Notes: generated from the letters alone by a model not told the origin. A stretch of 64,000 nucleotides of DNA from Halovenus amylolytica (GCA_004015825.1 SAYS01000022.1:1-64000), one strand, 5' to 3'; shown: positions 19,647 to 28,995, numbered from the stretch's first letter. A program made the numbers and translations.

Positions 19647-22600
19647 ATGCAATATATCGATACTAATACTGACCCCGCTCGGGTTCCTGAGGATGTCGAA
19701 CCTCTGTTGCAAGCGATGCTCTCGAATCAGCAGATCAGGTACGAGGGACAAGATGATCTAGCACGTGTTACTGATGCAATAAAATACGAACGGGAGCGAC
19801 AGGATAGACGTCAAACGTCCCCATATACTGGAAATAGCGAGTTTGTCGAATCGATTATTGATGTCTTTGGGTTCGACCCACTAGATTTTCAGGTAGAGAG
19901 TTGGGAAACAGTAGATGCGTTGGCCGAAGAGTGTCATACTGGGAGCGAGAGCAAAGCGGCCATATTTTCTGCACCAACCGGGTTCGGAAAGACGGAGGCT
20001 TTTCTCGGACCGCTGTATCAGTTATTACGAGAAGAGCGTCAGGAGTCAGTGGCAATTGTCTATCCAAGCCGAGCGCTACTACAGGATCAACTCGGTCGTA
20101 TTCTTGAACATATACACAGTATCAGAAGTGACCATGGCGACCAGCTCTCTGTCGGCTGTTACGTCGGTGGTATGCCGTGGGAACGCTCTGAAGTTGGCCA
20201 GAAGAATTTCTTCGAAAATAGTGGAGGCCGACCACGCTTTACACTCTGTAACTGCTGGTGTGGTGAAGCCGATTCTCACTCATTTGAGCTCCACGGGACG
20301 AGCAAATCGTATATGTTGCAGTGTGAGAATAACTCCAAGCACAGTTTCAACGACAAAGAGCTAGTGCTCTCCCGGAAGGATCTGGTATTTAATTCGACAC
20401 CGGACATCGTGCTGACGACACTTGAATCGCTGGAAAACTTCGCACACAAACCCCACTATTCATTGGTGGACAAATTTGGCACGATCGTTCTGGACGAGGT
20501 ACACCTGTACACAGGCCTCCGTGGTGCCCACGCATCACACATCATCCAGAATGTCAACGATATTTCCGATGACCCCTTGCTGTGGCTCGGTTCCAGTGCG
20601 ACCATTGACAATCCAGAACGGTTCGGACGGCAGATTTTCGGCCTCAACTCGTCGAATATCGAAACGACTGAGCCGCCACAAACTGACTACGATGACAGTC
20701 ACGACGATCACGAGCACTACTACTTCATGCTTTCTCCAGAAGATGGACCAGGAGTGACATCTATGGCCATCCAGCAATCTATGCTCTTGGGTCATACTAT
20801 GCTTGAAGATACTGGGGGTAACCGGAGCAAGCAACTGTCGTTCATCGACAGTATTTCTCAAATAAACCAGCAACGCGTACAACTGTCGGATGCAGATGGG
20901 AGCAATGAGTTATGGCAATATCACCGTAATAACCAATTTGACGAAGACTGGGACACAGTTGCGGCAGATATGGGTCAGCAGTTTATAGACGAGTCGCTGG
21001 AATTAATGCCAGTCTATTCAGACGCAGGCTTTGACCGAGAGCGAGCAGCTGAGAGTGACATACTCTTGTCTACTAACTTTCTCGAAGTTGGTATCGACGT
21101 TGGAGAAATTAAGATTATCACACAGCATCGAACACCGTGGGATTTATCGTCCTTCCTACAACGAGCTGGTCGAGCTGCTAGAAAACCTGGAATGGATTCC
21201 CATATTGCTGTGTACCTTTCTAATCTCACAGGTGATGCAAATATGTTTTACCGGGCAGACCGGTTCCTTGGATCAGATATTCGGACCCCCCTCAACACAG
21301 ACAATCGTGTCGTCAAGTGGATGCACGAACGGTTTAATCAGTACTACAACACGATAACAGAAATTAACGAGCAACGGTTTCGGTCAGCACTTGAAGAGCA
21401 TGAGACGTTCTTAGAAACGTATCTGTGCGACGACCTGGGATATGAACCGTTCTATCGGATGTTGATGGAGCCACAGGCGTTTTTCAAAGAGCAATTTGGG
21501 ATGGATGTAGAGGCTGACCGACTACTATCGTCGAATGTCCTCGAAGACATCTGTGGCCAGATTGATGAGTTTCAGTCGGAACAGCGGTCAGAAGTAGCAG
21601 ATATTGAGGAGTACTTCGATATGGAGGACGGTGATGTGGTTCACGGAACCGATGCCGTCGATACGTTCTTGCTGAAAGTCCAAAATCAAACCTTGGAGGT
21701 AATCCACACCTTCGATGGCCAAGTATCCGGGTTCGAGAACGAACTTGAAGAGTACGATGCCAGTGGATATCAGACACTTGTCGCAGAACTTGATACCGAG
21801 CTCATGTCTGCTAAAGAGCGGGCCAAAACGCTCCCCGAAGACCCTTCGGTTGCTGTTAACCAATTTTCATCCCTACTGGCTACACTCTTTGGACTGATAG
21901 GAAAGCTGATGAATCTACGTAACATGGCCAATAATGCTTCTGACGATGCCTTACCACAAGTTGATCAGGGAAAAATTTCAGACCTGAGTGACATCGTCAA
22001 TCAACTCGAAATCTTATGCGAAGACGAACGACTGGAAGAGTATTACAAACTTGAGGAGCAGATACACTATCTGGATGCCGCTCTCGACGAGTACGCTTCG
22101 TACCTGGACATGAAAACCCCGTACAATTCACTATACAGTATCAAAGACTTGCTTCGAAGTGCGTATTATTTCGATATCTACCTCCAGACCGTTGGTGACC
22201 AACTTGACGACGAGATCTGGTTTGTTCCGCCCGATTACTACGGGAGTGCCGGTCAATTTGTTAAGATATTCCGAGGTTCGAGTGATGACAAACGTCCAGA
22301 AGAATCTATCGATCAAATCGTCAATACCTATGCCCCGTATCGATCCGAGTATCAGGCGGAGTCTGGTATTATGGAAGCGTTCCTTCCGGAAACCAAAGTA
22401 ACAGACGTCGGTGTCGTGATGGACTACACAGGTGATGTGACGGGGGAAGAACAGGGTGGCATCCTCGTTCCAGATACCGTCCAACTATCCCAAATGGAAG
22501 ATCTTTCAGGTGAGAGTGCGATGGAGATTGTCCAGTACTGTCCTGAATGTTTCCAAGTAATTCAGGGCGGACTCGACGAGTGCCTTCGCCACGAAGAGCG

Positions 22601-23726
22601 TGAGTACGGTAAGATTCACTCCGAACCGCATGTCGACACCACGGTTACAGAACGCACACCGATCGACTCGACGGGTAATTTGACCCTGGCTAATCTTCAG
22701 GCACAAGTCTCTCTCCAGAGCGTAACTCTCGAAATTACACCTGGAAAGTACTATGGAGAAGAGATCGGTGTCGCATTCGACAGTGATGCCGATCGGTTTA
22801 CTCAGGAACTCCAGAGCCCGGATGTGCCACTTGGGTTTCGAACCAGGACTCGCGGGCTTGCGTACGACATGGAATCGTTCCTGGATGGTCTCGAAGAGAA
22901 AGTCGGTGAGTACGTTAACCGCTACAAAGATACCAGTGAGTACGATATCTCATTTCTCGCATATCACACTGCAGCCCACTTCTTCATGCAATTCGTGACT
23001 GATGTAAGCAGCGTCAATAATCAACGAGTCTTCTATGGCTTCGACCAAGAAATCGGAGAAGTGTACGTTTTTGAACGAACTGAAGGCGGACAGGGAATCG
23101 TTGATCTAGTGTATGATGAACTGGAGTCAGACCCGGGCAGTGTGCTTGAGTCCATGAACCGCCTGCTGTATAACGAACAAGTCATCAGTGAGCGGCTTTG
23201 GGCGAACTCGGCTTTCGTCGCAGAGCTTCCAGAAGATAACACCGGCGAAGAGAACATTCGACCGATTGTCCAGGAGTATACCGGAATCCGCTTCAAAGAT
23301 GTCCTCGACAGAGTTACTGAAGAAATTATATCGACGGTCGACCGTGCTCACCAGTTTGCTGCTGACGAACATATCGATAGTAGAGACAGCTACGAACTGA
23401 AACATCTCGTCGCGACAGCTCAGATCAGCGGAGAAGAGTTCCCCGAAAAAATGGTATCTGAACACGAATCTGATATAGACGATTCTGAGAGGGTGAAAAC
23501 AGCCTTCTATTCGCCCGACATCGACGGCTGTGTAGAGAACTTGCACATTATGGAATGTATTGCCGCCGGTGATCAGAGTGATACATTAAGTTACGTTATA
23601 TTAGAGGCGTTACGTGAACATTTGACTGAATCGGTGTCCTCAACTGAAGTGGTTGATGAAATGTTTGACCGTGAACTGCCACCAGGAGGTGAGATAGATG
23701 GTACGAGCATTTTCGTTGACTTCTGA
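19647..23726 (+). CDS. Large SF2 helicase, DpdJ-like
   Basis: A 1,359-aa protein. SF2 motifs: SAPTGFGKT at 108-116, DEVH at 283-286, GSSATI, TNFLEVGIDVG and LQRAGRAAR. An inserted cysteine cluster (CNCWCG, near 210) and a later CPECFQ...C set (near 968) suggest zinc sites. FERTEGGQGI near 1140 resembles the DUF1998/MZB-type tail. It differs from the helicase at 9544 in its DEVH box and its long central helical insert. Size and order fit DpdJ. Its 3' end overlaps the PLD gene by 29 bp. Expected role: ATP-driven translocation or unwinding that feeds DNA to the PLD nuclease. Confidence 0.82.
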   Translation: MQYIDTNTDPARVPEDVEPLLQAMLSNQQIRYEGQDDLARVTDAIKYERERQDRRQTSPYTGNSEFVESIIDVFGFDPLDFQVESWETVDALAEECHTGSESKAAIFSAPTGFGKTEAFLGPLYQLLREERQESVAIVYPSRALLQDQLGRILEHIHSIRSDHGDQLSVGCYVGGMPWERSEVGQKNFFENSGGRPRFTLCNCWCGEADSHSFELHGTSKSYMLQCENNSKHSFNDKELVLSRKDLVFNSTPDIVLTTLESLENFAHKPHYSLVDKFGTIVLDEVHLYTGLRGAHASHIIQNVNDISDDPLLWLGSSATIDNPERFGRQIFGLNSSNIETTEPPQTDYDDSHDDHEHYYFMLSPEDGPGVTSMAIQQSMLLGHTMLEDTGGNRSKQLSFIDSISQINQQRVQLSDADGSNELWQYHRNNQFDEDWDTVAADMGQQFIDESLELMPVYSDAGFDRERAAESDILLSTNFLEVGIDVGEIKIITQHRTPWDLSSFLQRAGRAARKPGMDSHIAVYLSNLTGDANMFYRADRFLGSDIRTPLNTDNRVVKWMHERFNQYYNTITEINEQRFRSALEEHETFLETYLCDDLGYEPFYRMLMEPQAFFKEQFGMDVEADRLLSSNVLEDICGQIDEFQSEQRSEVADIEEYFDMEDGDVVHGTDAVDTFLLKVQNQTLEVIHTFDGQVSGFENELEEYDASGYQTLVAELDTELMSAKERAKTLPEDPSVAVNQFSSLLATLFGLIGKLMNLRNMANNASDDALPQVDQGKISDLSDIVNQLEILCEDERLEEYYKLEEQIHYLDAALDEYASYLDMKTPYNSLYSIKDLLRSAYYFDIYLQTVGDQLDDEIWFVPPDYYGSAGQFVKIFRGSSDDKRPEESIDQIVNTYAPYRSEYQAESGIMEAFLPETKVTDVGVVMDYTGDVTGEEQGGILVPDTVQLSQMEDLSGESAMEIVQYCPECFQVIQGGLDECLRHEEREYGKIHSEPHVDTTVTERTPIDSTGNLTLANLQAQVSLQSVTLEITPGKYYGEEIGVAFDSDADRFTQELQSPDVPLGFRTRTRGLAYDMESFLDGLEEKVGEYVNRYKDTSEYDISFLAYHTAAHFFMQFVTDVSSVNNQRVFYGFDQEIGEVYVFERTEGGQGIVDLVYDELESDPGSVLESMNRLLYNEQVISERLWANSAFVAELPEDNTGEENIRPIVQEYTGIRFKDVLDRVTEEIISTVDRAHQFAADEHIDSRDSYELKHLVATAQISGEEFPEKMVSEHESDIDDSERVKTAFYSPDIDGCVENLHIMECIAAGDQSDTLSYVILEALREHLTESVSSTEVVDEMFDRELPPGGEIDGTSIFVDF
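23684..23692 (+). promoter_or_regulatory. Strong Shine-Dalgarno site for the PLD gene
   Basis: AGGAGGTGA lies five bases before the ATG at 23698, inside the end of the helicase gene. It fixes the start of the PLD gene and shows that the gene is translated from an internal position of a polycistronic RNA. Confidence 0.75.
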
Positions 23727-24144
23727 TAGCCTGAGTTATTTTATTGGCTATACTCTTATCCACTCATCCCGAACCGTGATAGTCTCGCCGTGGCTGAGTG
23801 ACGTTGACCTTCGGTTCCCAGTCAACAATAATCTTGAAAGTCGTCATATGACTCTTCTAGAGGCAATACCACAATTGCCGGACACCGAGGTCACGTTTGT
23901 TGTCCGGAAGGGCGAGGATCACAATGACTTCGTCCGTGATAGACTTCCAAAGGATGTCGAAATGATTGCTGTTGATGATTTACACGCAAAAGTTGTTGTC
24001 TGTGATGAGTACGCCTACGTCGGATCCGCTAACGTAACACATGGTGGACTCACAATCAATCGGGAAATCTGTAAAATCGTCGAAAATGAGTATGGGGATG
24101 CAGAGAAGTATATCGGAGAAGAGATTGATGTGAATGTGGAGTAA
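23698..24144 (+). CDS. Single-HKD phospholipase D-like nuclease, DpdK-like
   Basis: A 148-aa protein with one HKD motif: H96-A-K98 ... D103, then GSANVTHGG at 109-117. Enzymes with a single HKD (Nuc, BfiI, Zucchini) work as dimers with the active site at the interface and cut nucleic acid without metal. The N-terminal part holds a short hydrophobic stretch that is probably buried core, not membrane. It is the last gene of the + operon, overlapping the helicase, as dpdK closes the dpdG-K run. DrmC of DISARM is a possible alternative family. It is convergent with the next gene, 10 bp apart. Confidence 0.8.
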   Translation: MVRAFSLTSDSLSYFIGYTLIHSSRTVIVSPWLSDVDLRFPVNNNLESRHMTLLEAIPQLPDTEVTFVVRKGEDHNDFVRDRLPKDVEMIAVDDLHAKVVVCDEYAYVGSANVTHGGLTINREICKIVENEYGDAEKYIGEEIDVNVE

Positions 24145-24154
24145 CTAAACAGCG

Positions 24155-24832
24155 CTATTCTACTTCCGTACGAGCCTCAGTCGGCACACCCTCTGGCGTC
24201 CGAATGTCCAGTATCCATTCTGAACCAACTTCTTCTTCGAGCAAATCTGCGATATCTTCTTCGTAATCCAGCAGGTCCCCTGAATCTAATGTCACCAGAA
24301 TCCCCGAACCACCGTCTGCAGTCCATCCCGCTGCATCCGTCACAATTGTCGCATCATTATCGTTCCCGATGAGCCCATGGACAGCAAACTCTAGCTCAAG
24401 TGAGCCACTTGGAAAGACGATGTTGTCTTCCAGTTGTTGTTCCAGAAACTTGAGCCGTCGATCGATGGCTTTGAGATACCGACGGAACCGACGAAGTACC
24501 TCACGGCTGTCATCGAGGGATGCAAGCGTCATCTGTATATCTCGAACGTGTTTGGCGTCATTCTTGCCGATATAAACACGCCGGTCATCAAGCCCATAGT
24601 TTTCAATATCTCCTTCCTCCTCCATCAGGAATTCTACCAAGTCTTTATATATATCTGTTCTGCGATTGGAAACGTTATCCAGTTCGTTCTTGACGGACTC
24701 GCTAACAACGAGTTCGACCAGCTCAGACTCCACAAGTGACTTCGAACGAGTTGTCTCCCACTCCTGCTGGATGAAGTTTAGCAGGACACACGTATCGACG
24801 AATACCTCCTCTGGTGGTTTGCCCTCCATCAT
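24155..24832 (-). CDS. PIN-like domain protein
   Basis: 225 aa from ATG 24832, one base after the stop of the upstream partner; upstream in-frame Mets would lie inside that gene. The start VFVDTCVLLNF has the first Asp of PIN ribonucleases. A middle Glu-rich helix (LVVSESVKNEL) and the late LVTLDSGDLLDY give further acidic residues of the site. Charged helices fill the middle. PIN proteins cleave RNA and are common toxins. Here the partner is large (378 aa), unlike classical VapB. The pair forms a two-gene operon directly downstream of the PLD gene, pointing towards it. Confidence 0.65.
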   Translation of the reverse strand: MMEGKPPEEVFVDTCVLLNFIQQEWETTRSKSLVESELVELVVSESVKNELDNVSNRRTDIYKDLVEFLMEEEGDIENYGLDDRRVYIGKNDAKHVRDIQMTLASLDDSREVLRRFRRYLKAIDRRLKFLEQQLEDNIVFPSGSLELEFAVHGLIGNDNDATIVTDAAGWTADGGSGILVTLDSGDLLDYEEDIADLLEEEVGSEWILDIRTPEGVPTEARTEVE

Positions 24833-24833
24833 G

Positions 24834-25970
24834 CTAATTTCCAAAGTAGTCAGCGGCAAGATTGCGGAAGGCAGTCTCCATCTTGTCATCACCAGCGGGA
24901 TAATCCGAGTATTCCGGAAGTAGTCCAGCGTCGTCCAGTTCGGCTTCGAAAGTCTCAATCCTCGCTTGCAGCTGTTTGTTAAAATCGCTGAGTTGCTGTT
25001 GACGCTCTTCTCGTAGTATCCCTGCAGAGGGACCAGTCGCTGTTTCCTGAGAGATTACAAGACATGGGTAGCGCCAGACATAGTAGTAATAGAACTCCTG
25101 CATTGACTGGATTGCCTCAAGATGTGCTTCGTCCAACTGATCAGGGTCCCTTTTCGAGAGCATCATGAGCCCATCCTCTATGACATCAGTACCGGCGACC
25201 ACACCGTCAAAAGTCGGTGATAGAGACTCCGCTGTTTGAATCGTGCAATGGAGATCAGAGATCTCGAGCCCAACAGAGCGTACCAGGTCGTCGATTGATT
25301 CTTCAGGAGTTTCACCGGTAAGGTGGGCTTCAATCGCTTCTTCTATGTCCCGCAGGTGGATTCTGAGATGTGTACTCTGGACGTAGAGATCACGATACGC
25401 ATCGGGTGCGTGAGCGAGATAGAAATTTTGAAGAAATCGCATCGTATTTTGGTGCCACACATTCGGGAGTTCCGAGATATAAAAGTCGATAATGTCATTC
25501 GTTCTCAGGTCCTCTCCCGACCCCCCAAGAGAATTTGACTCCGATTCTGACTCAGGACTATCCGAGAACAGGACTGGATCGATTGTCGCACCGTCGTCTG
25601 GGCGGGCTTCAGTAGAGAATTCTTCCGACAATGTGTCTGCACTCGTGGATTTATCATCTGCAGCTGTGAACGAATCAAGACTCTCTTCAGTGATATCGTC
25701 GAGTGTACTATGACTATCCGACCCGGCCAGCTCGGAGAAAGCAGTTTCAAGTGTGTTCGGTGTAGCCTGGTCTCCCGGTAGTACGGCTCCCGCTAGATAC
25801 CAACTGTACGTGATTGAGAGGTCAAACTCATCGACCGCAAGATAGAGCAACTTTTGTAACTTCGTCTTGTTCGCGTACGCCGGGTCAATACCAGTCTCTG
25901 CCATCGCCTCGGCGATACACGTGACTAATGTGTTTATTTGCTCGTGCTCAGTGTTCGTTAGTTCGACCAT
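24834..25970 (-). CDS. Partner of the PIN-like protein (KLQKLLYL motif)
   Basis: A 378-aa protein. Residues 1-60 contain NKTKLQKLLYLAVDEF, which resembles the start of the DUF4065/SocA (Panacea-type antitoxin) fold (KLQKLLYY). After an acidic Ser-rich linker (about 90-160), the C-terminal 200 residues are helical. It is translated first in a two-gene unit with the PIN-like gene, with no spacing. One reading is an antitoxin-toxin pair, but the Panacea match is short and the C-terminal half is unexplained. Confidence 0.55.
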   Translation of the reverse strand: MVELTNTEHEQINTLVTCIAEAMAETGIDPAYANKTKLQKLLYLAVDEFDLSITYSWYLAGAVLPGDQATPNTLETAFSELAGSDSHSTLDDITEESLDSFTAADDKSTSADTLSEEFSTEARPDDGATIDPVLFSDSPESESESNSLGGSGEDLRTNDIIDFYISELPNVWHQNTMRFLQNFYLAHAPDAYRDLYVQSTHLRIHLRDIEEAIEAHLTGETPEESIDDLVRSVGLEISDLHCTIQTAESLSPTFDGVVAGTDVIEDGLMMLSKRDPDQLDEAHLEAIQSMQEFYYYYVWRYPCLVISQETATGPSAGILREERQQQLSDFNKQLQARIETFEAELDDAGLLPEYSDYPAGDDKMETAFRNLAADYFGN

Positions 25971-26097
25971 CCCAGGCTTCTCGTTTCAAACAGGAGAGTC
26001 AACACTAATATATCTTTGTAGAAGCGGGGAGTGAAATTGATTTTAAAAATTGAAACTGTCTGGTGTGGTTATTACCGCGTGTAGCAAAAATAAAAAT

Positions 26098-27048
26098 TTA
26101 GTTATTTTCTGGAATGTGGTTTTGAACGGTTTGCCACTGTCGCGAGAGGGTGACAGGACTGACAAATGCGATCGATGCCAGTTCCTCTTGAGTTATTGAC
26201 TCTTCGTTACAATGTGCTGCGCCATACAGTAGTGCCGCAGCCATGCCCGTCGGGCTCTGCCCCACGTGGTCTTCGGACTCGATAACCCGCTGACCGATTT
26301 CATGTGCATGACGACGTACAGCATGTGGGAGACCAGCTTCGGAGGCAAACCGTGGTAGATAATCTGTCGGGAGCGGCGGGGCCAGTTCCACATCGAACTC
26401 CCGAACAAGCTTGCTGAAGGACGCACGTATCTCGTCAGCTCCAACAGGGGAAGCCGCGGCAACTTCTTTAATTGGGAACGGCCGACCGCTATTCCGGGCC
26501 GTAGCGTGCATGCACGCGGCGGCCATTGCCTCGATCGACTGCCCAACGAGCAGCCCCTCATCCGCAGACTGACGATAGAGATGTGCCGCCTGTTCAGTAA
26601 GGTCATCAGAACACTCTATGGCCGCTGCTACGGCTCGGAGTTCTTTGAGTCCGTGGCGGAGTGCTTCACGGTCATGTCGAAGGCGTTTATTCAAACGCGC
26701 CCATCGACCAGCGTCTGCATCGCCACCTGTTCCGATGGTTGTCCCCACCGCTATCCGCGAGGTAGTGCCTGAAGGCGCAGTGCGTCGCTGGTTCCGAGGT
26801 CGCCAGCTTGGCTCGGTAAATTCGACTTCGACAGCCGTCTGGACAGCGCCACAGGCCATACAGTACCATTCGCCTGCAGAGCTGCGTGCAAACGACGTGC
26901 TGCTGCACTCTTCGCAACCCTTTGTTGTGTCGAACGATTTTGCGTCCCGTTCAACTCGCGCTGTGGAATCTTCCGATGGAGACCGAGATTTGGACGCAGC
27001 GGTTGCTGTGCGATTGTATTGCGAACAACGCTGGTTTGACGATGCCAT
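26098..27048 (-). CDS. Transcription initiation factor TFB (divergent)
   Basis: 316 aa from ATG 27048; the frame stays open to a TTG at 27132. An N-terminal zinc ribbon has C45-x2-C48 and C63-x2-C66, then a B-linker region rich in Arg, and two cyclin repeats (about 130-225 and 235-316). The second ends in a helix-turn-helix (EELASIAFVSPVTLSRQW) that in TFB contacts the BRE. Haloarchaea carry many TFBs that set promoter choice. This one is GC-rich compared with its neighbours and divergent in its N-terminus, so it is probably an accessory, region-specific factor. A TATA-like TTTAAGTA (minus strand, near 27155) lies about 25 bp before 27132, so the leader may include the 27132-27049 stretch. 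Confidence 0.85.
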   Translation of the reverse strand: MASSNQRCSQYNRTATAASKSRSPSEDSTARVERDAKSFDTTKGCEECSSTSFARSSAGEWYCMACGAVQTAVEVEFTEPSWRPRNQRRTAPSGTTSRIAVGTTIGTGGDADAGRWARLNKRLRHDREALRHGLKELRAVAAAIECSDDLTEQAAHLYRQSADEGLLVGQSIEAMAAACMHATARNSGRPFPIKEVAAASPVGADEIRASFSKLVREFDVELAPPLPTDYLPRFASEAGLPHAVRRHAHEIGQRVIESEDHVGQSPTGMAAALLYGAAHCNEESITQEELASIAFVSPVTLSRQWQTVQNHIPENN

Positions 27049-27232
27049 CAAGCCGTGCCGGGGATTCCGGCTATGACTCGTAGATTGAATCCGGCGTAGC
27101 GGGCTGAGATTAGTGCCCCGCGCTGCCTTCAATTAACATAGAGAACCGGGGGTACTTAAATTGTTAAACTGTATCCGTAGATTTCATCGTGCCCTTTGTA
27201 TATGAGTATGGCCTCGATCAGGCCTCATTGGA

Positions 27233-28660
27233 TCAGTTTGCATCTAGTATATCGAGAGCTGCTTCACGGGTTTGTTGCAGTGTTTCAATTATTTTCTGTC
27301 GAAGTGTTTCTTCGATAGTGTGCTCTGGCAATGTATTTAGATGGCCTTTTTCATAGACAGCAACAAGTTCACTAGCTCGTTGGTTGGACTGTTGCATGGC
27401 TTCTTTGATATGGACGAATGATGTCTCTTCGACATTAGATTCGATATTTGCAAGGATGAGCTCGTGTGTTGCACTGATAGCTTTAGGGATTGTGCTAGTG
27501 TTATCTTCGGTTATTAATACTTCTATAGTGTCATCAAGTTCCTCATATTTCCTACTAAATATATCCTCAATATTCCTACTAAGATTTGTCTCACCTGTGT
27601 CATTTTCAATATCAGTATAGTCCGAAAGATTAGTTTTCTTACTCTCTATTTTTGTCTGAGCAGTTTCTGTTTGTTTCGGTACGTCCACGGCCCTTAATTT
27701 CTTTTCACGCCTCGCAATTTTATCAGATGATTTCTCGGTGAACTGAGAGAGTAATTTCAATCCGACAGGTTCGTCGTGTAAGTTACTTGCTCGTCGAATC
27801 GCAGCGAGTGCCCAAAGTGCCCCCTCATCGTCAATACAAAACTCCTCATCTCGTGCGTGGTCAATCAATTCTTTAGATGTCTCCACCAGTGATGGGGGGA
27901 GATCACTGACGCTATTCACGTACTCGACTACCGCAATTGGATTGGATGGAAGTGTTTCAATCCCTCTGAGTGCCTGACGCTGTTCTTGATATCTGTTCCG
28001 TATCGTAACCTCGGAGACGTTAGCAACATCGCCGATTTGACTCTGTGTTACTTTTGATCCGACATCACGACAAGCATTGTACACGGCTGCTGCTGCCCAC
28101 CCTGACGGACTTTTCCCGCTTGAAAGTCCTCTGTTTTCAGTGATCTCAACGATCTCGTGTGCTCGTTCTCCAATCTTGGCATCTAAATCCAGTTCACGAC
28201 AATACCGGTCAATGTAGTGATCGCTCCCAAAGAACGCCGACGCGTTAAGTCCGACGGTAGTTGCGATGTCCTTTGATCGCCGAAGAAGTCCAGTCCGAGT
28301 TACAATTGTATCATCAGCATCAGCAATATCTGTTGGGTCAAGTGGGACATCTGTAACTTTGCAAGCACAATAGAGTGATGAGGCGGCCACCAATTCGAGT
28401 GCCGTCCCGATAAGATCCTCTCTTTCGTTTTTGTATTGTTCTATGAGAGATTTTGCCATCTCAACCGTAGAGGACGGAATATCTAGTTCTTTTGCTAACC
28501 AATCGATTCTGTCGCCCAATACATTTGTTCTGTCTGATTTTGATACTGACTGAACGACGGTGAAATCGCGTTCTGAGGAAGATTCAATCTCCGACTTTGA
28601 ACTCTGTGGGAGGACATCATTTAAGATTTCGTCGATCTCATCCATTCGATCCGAAGCCAT
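27233..28660 (-). CDS. TFB-like protein with three cyclin-type repeats, no zinc ribbon
   Basis: 475 aa. An acidic N-terminus with EIDEILNDVL replaces the zinc ribbon. Cyclin-like repeats lie at about 47-140, 145-240 (SGKSPSGWAAAAVYNACRD and SQIGDVANVSEVTIRNRY are the clearest TFB signatures) and a weaker third at about 250-335 (EGALWALAAIRRASN). A charged helical C-terminal domain follows (about 340-475). Without the ribbon it cannot recruit RNA polymerase as TFB does, so it may act as a competitor or a promoter-specific regulator. TATA GTGTATATATG (28685-28695, minus) lies about 29 bp before the start. Confidence 0.75.
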   Translation of the reverse strand: MASDRMDEIDEILNDVLPQSSKSEIESSSERDFTVVQSVSKSDRTNVLGDRIDWLAKELDIPSSTVEMAKSLIEQYKNEREDLIGTALELVAASSLYCACKVTDVPLDPTDIADADDTIVTRTGLLRRSKDIATTVGLNASAFFGSDHYIDRYCRELDLDAKIGERAHEIVEITENRGLSSGKSPSGWAAAAVYNACRDVGSKVTQSQIGDVANVSEVTIRNRYQEQRQALRGIETLPSNPIAVVEYVNSVSDLPPSLVETSKELIDHARDEEFCIDDEGALWALAAIRRASNLHDEPVGLKLLSQFTEKSSDKIARREKKLRAVDVPKQTETAQTKIESKKTNLSDYTDIENDTGETNLSRNIEDIFSRKYEELDDTIEVLITEDNTSTIPKAISATHELILANIESNVEETSFVHIKEAMQQSNQRASELVAVYEKGHLNTLPEHTIEETLRQKIIETLQQTREAALDILDAN

Positions 28661-28684
28661 ATCTTTTTACATATTTTTTAGAAG

Positions 28685-28695
28685 TGTATATATGC
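28685..28695 (-). promoter_or_regulatory. TATA box of the ribbon-less TFB gene
   Basis: TATATATAC read on the minus strand, centred about 29 bp before the ATG at 28660. Fits a leaderless transcript. Confidence 0.55.
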
Positions 28696-28860
28696 ACGGC
28701 CAGAAGCTTTATATTTACCTCTGGTTTGGGAATCGATCCTAACTGACAATACCAGTTCACACTACTGCCTAATGCTAATGTACTCTCTTTGTGTGTACGA
28801 GTTGAGTGTATCCCCACATATGTCAATTTAATATTACAACTGGTTGTGATTTTCTCTTTC

Positions 28861-28871
28861 AATTTATATAA
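28861..28871 (+). promoter_or_regulatory. TATA box of the tubulin-like operon
   Basis: AATTTATATAA is centred about 28 bp before the ATG at 28894. That places transcription start at the small ORF, not at the tubulin-like gene 126 bp away. Confidence 0.65.
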
Positions 28872-28893
28872 CCTCATCTGACTCTACTGAGTG

Positions 28894-28995
28894 ATGAAAG
28901 GGCTACTGTTGAGAAACCCCACCGGCTCAACCACTACACGTAACGACAACAGTCACACTGCCACTTCTTCATCAGCACAACTAATCAACCTATGA
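28894..28995 (+). CDS. 33-aa leader ORF coupled to the tubulin-like gene
   Basis: ATG 28894 opens 33 codons ending in TGA at 28993-28995. The stop overlaps the ATG of the tubulin-like gene in an ATGA quadruplet. The peptide is Ser/Thr/Asn-rich with a short hydrophobic start. The TATA box 28 bp upstream would make it a leaderless first gene and let ribosomes ending here start the next gene. It is either a real small protein or a translational-coupling leader. Nothing similar is known to me. Confidence 0.5.
   Translation: MKGLLLRNPTGSTTTRNDNSHTATSSSAQLINL

Noticed and set aside
5060..24144. DISARM or BREX assignment for the large operon
   Set aside because: SF2 helicase with DUF1998-like tail and PLD protein occur in DISARM, but there is no DNA methyltransferase, no PglZ, PglX or BrxL-like protein, and the ATPase plus coiled-coil pair fits the Dpd order better. 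It remains an alternative for single genes.
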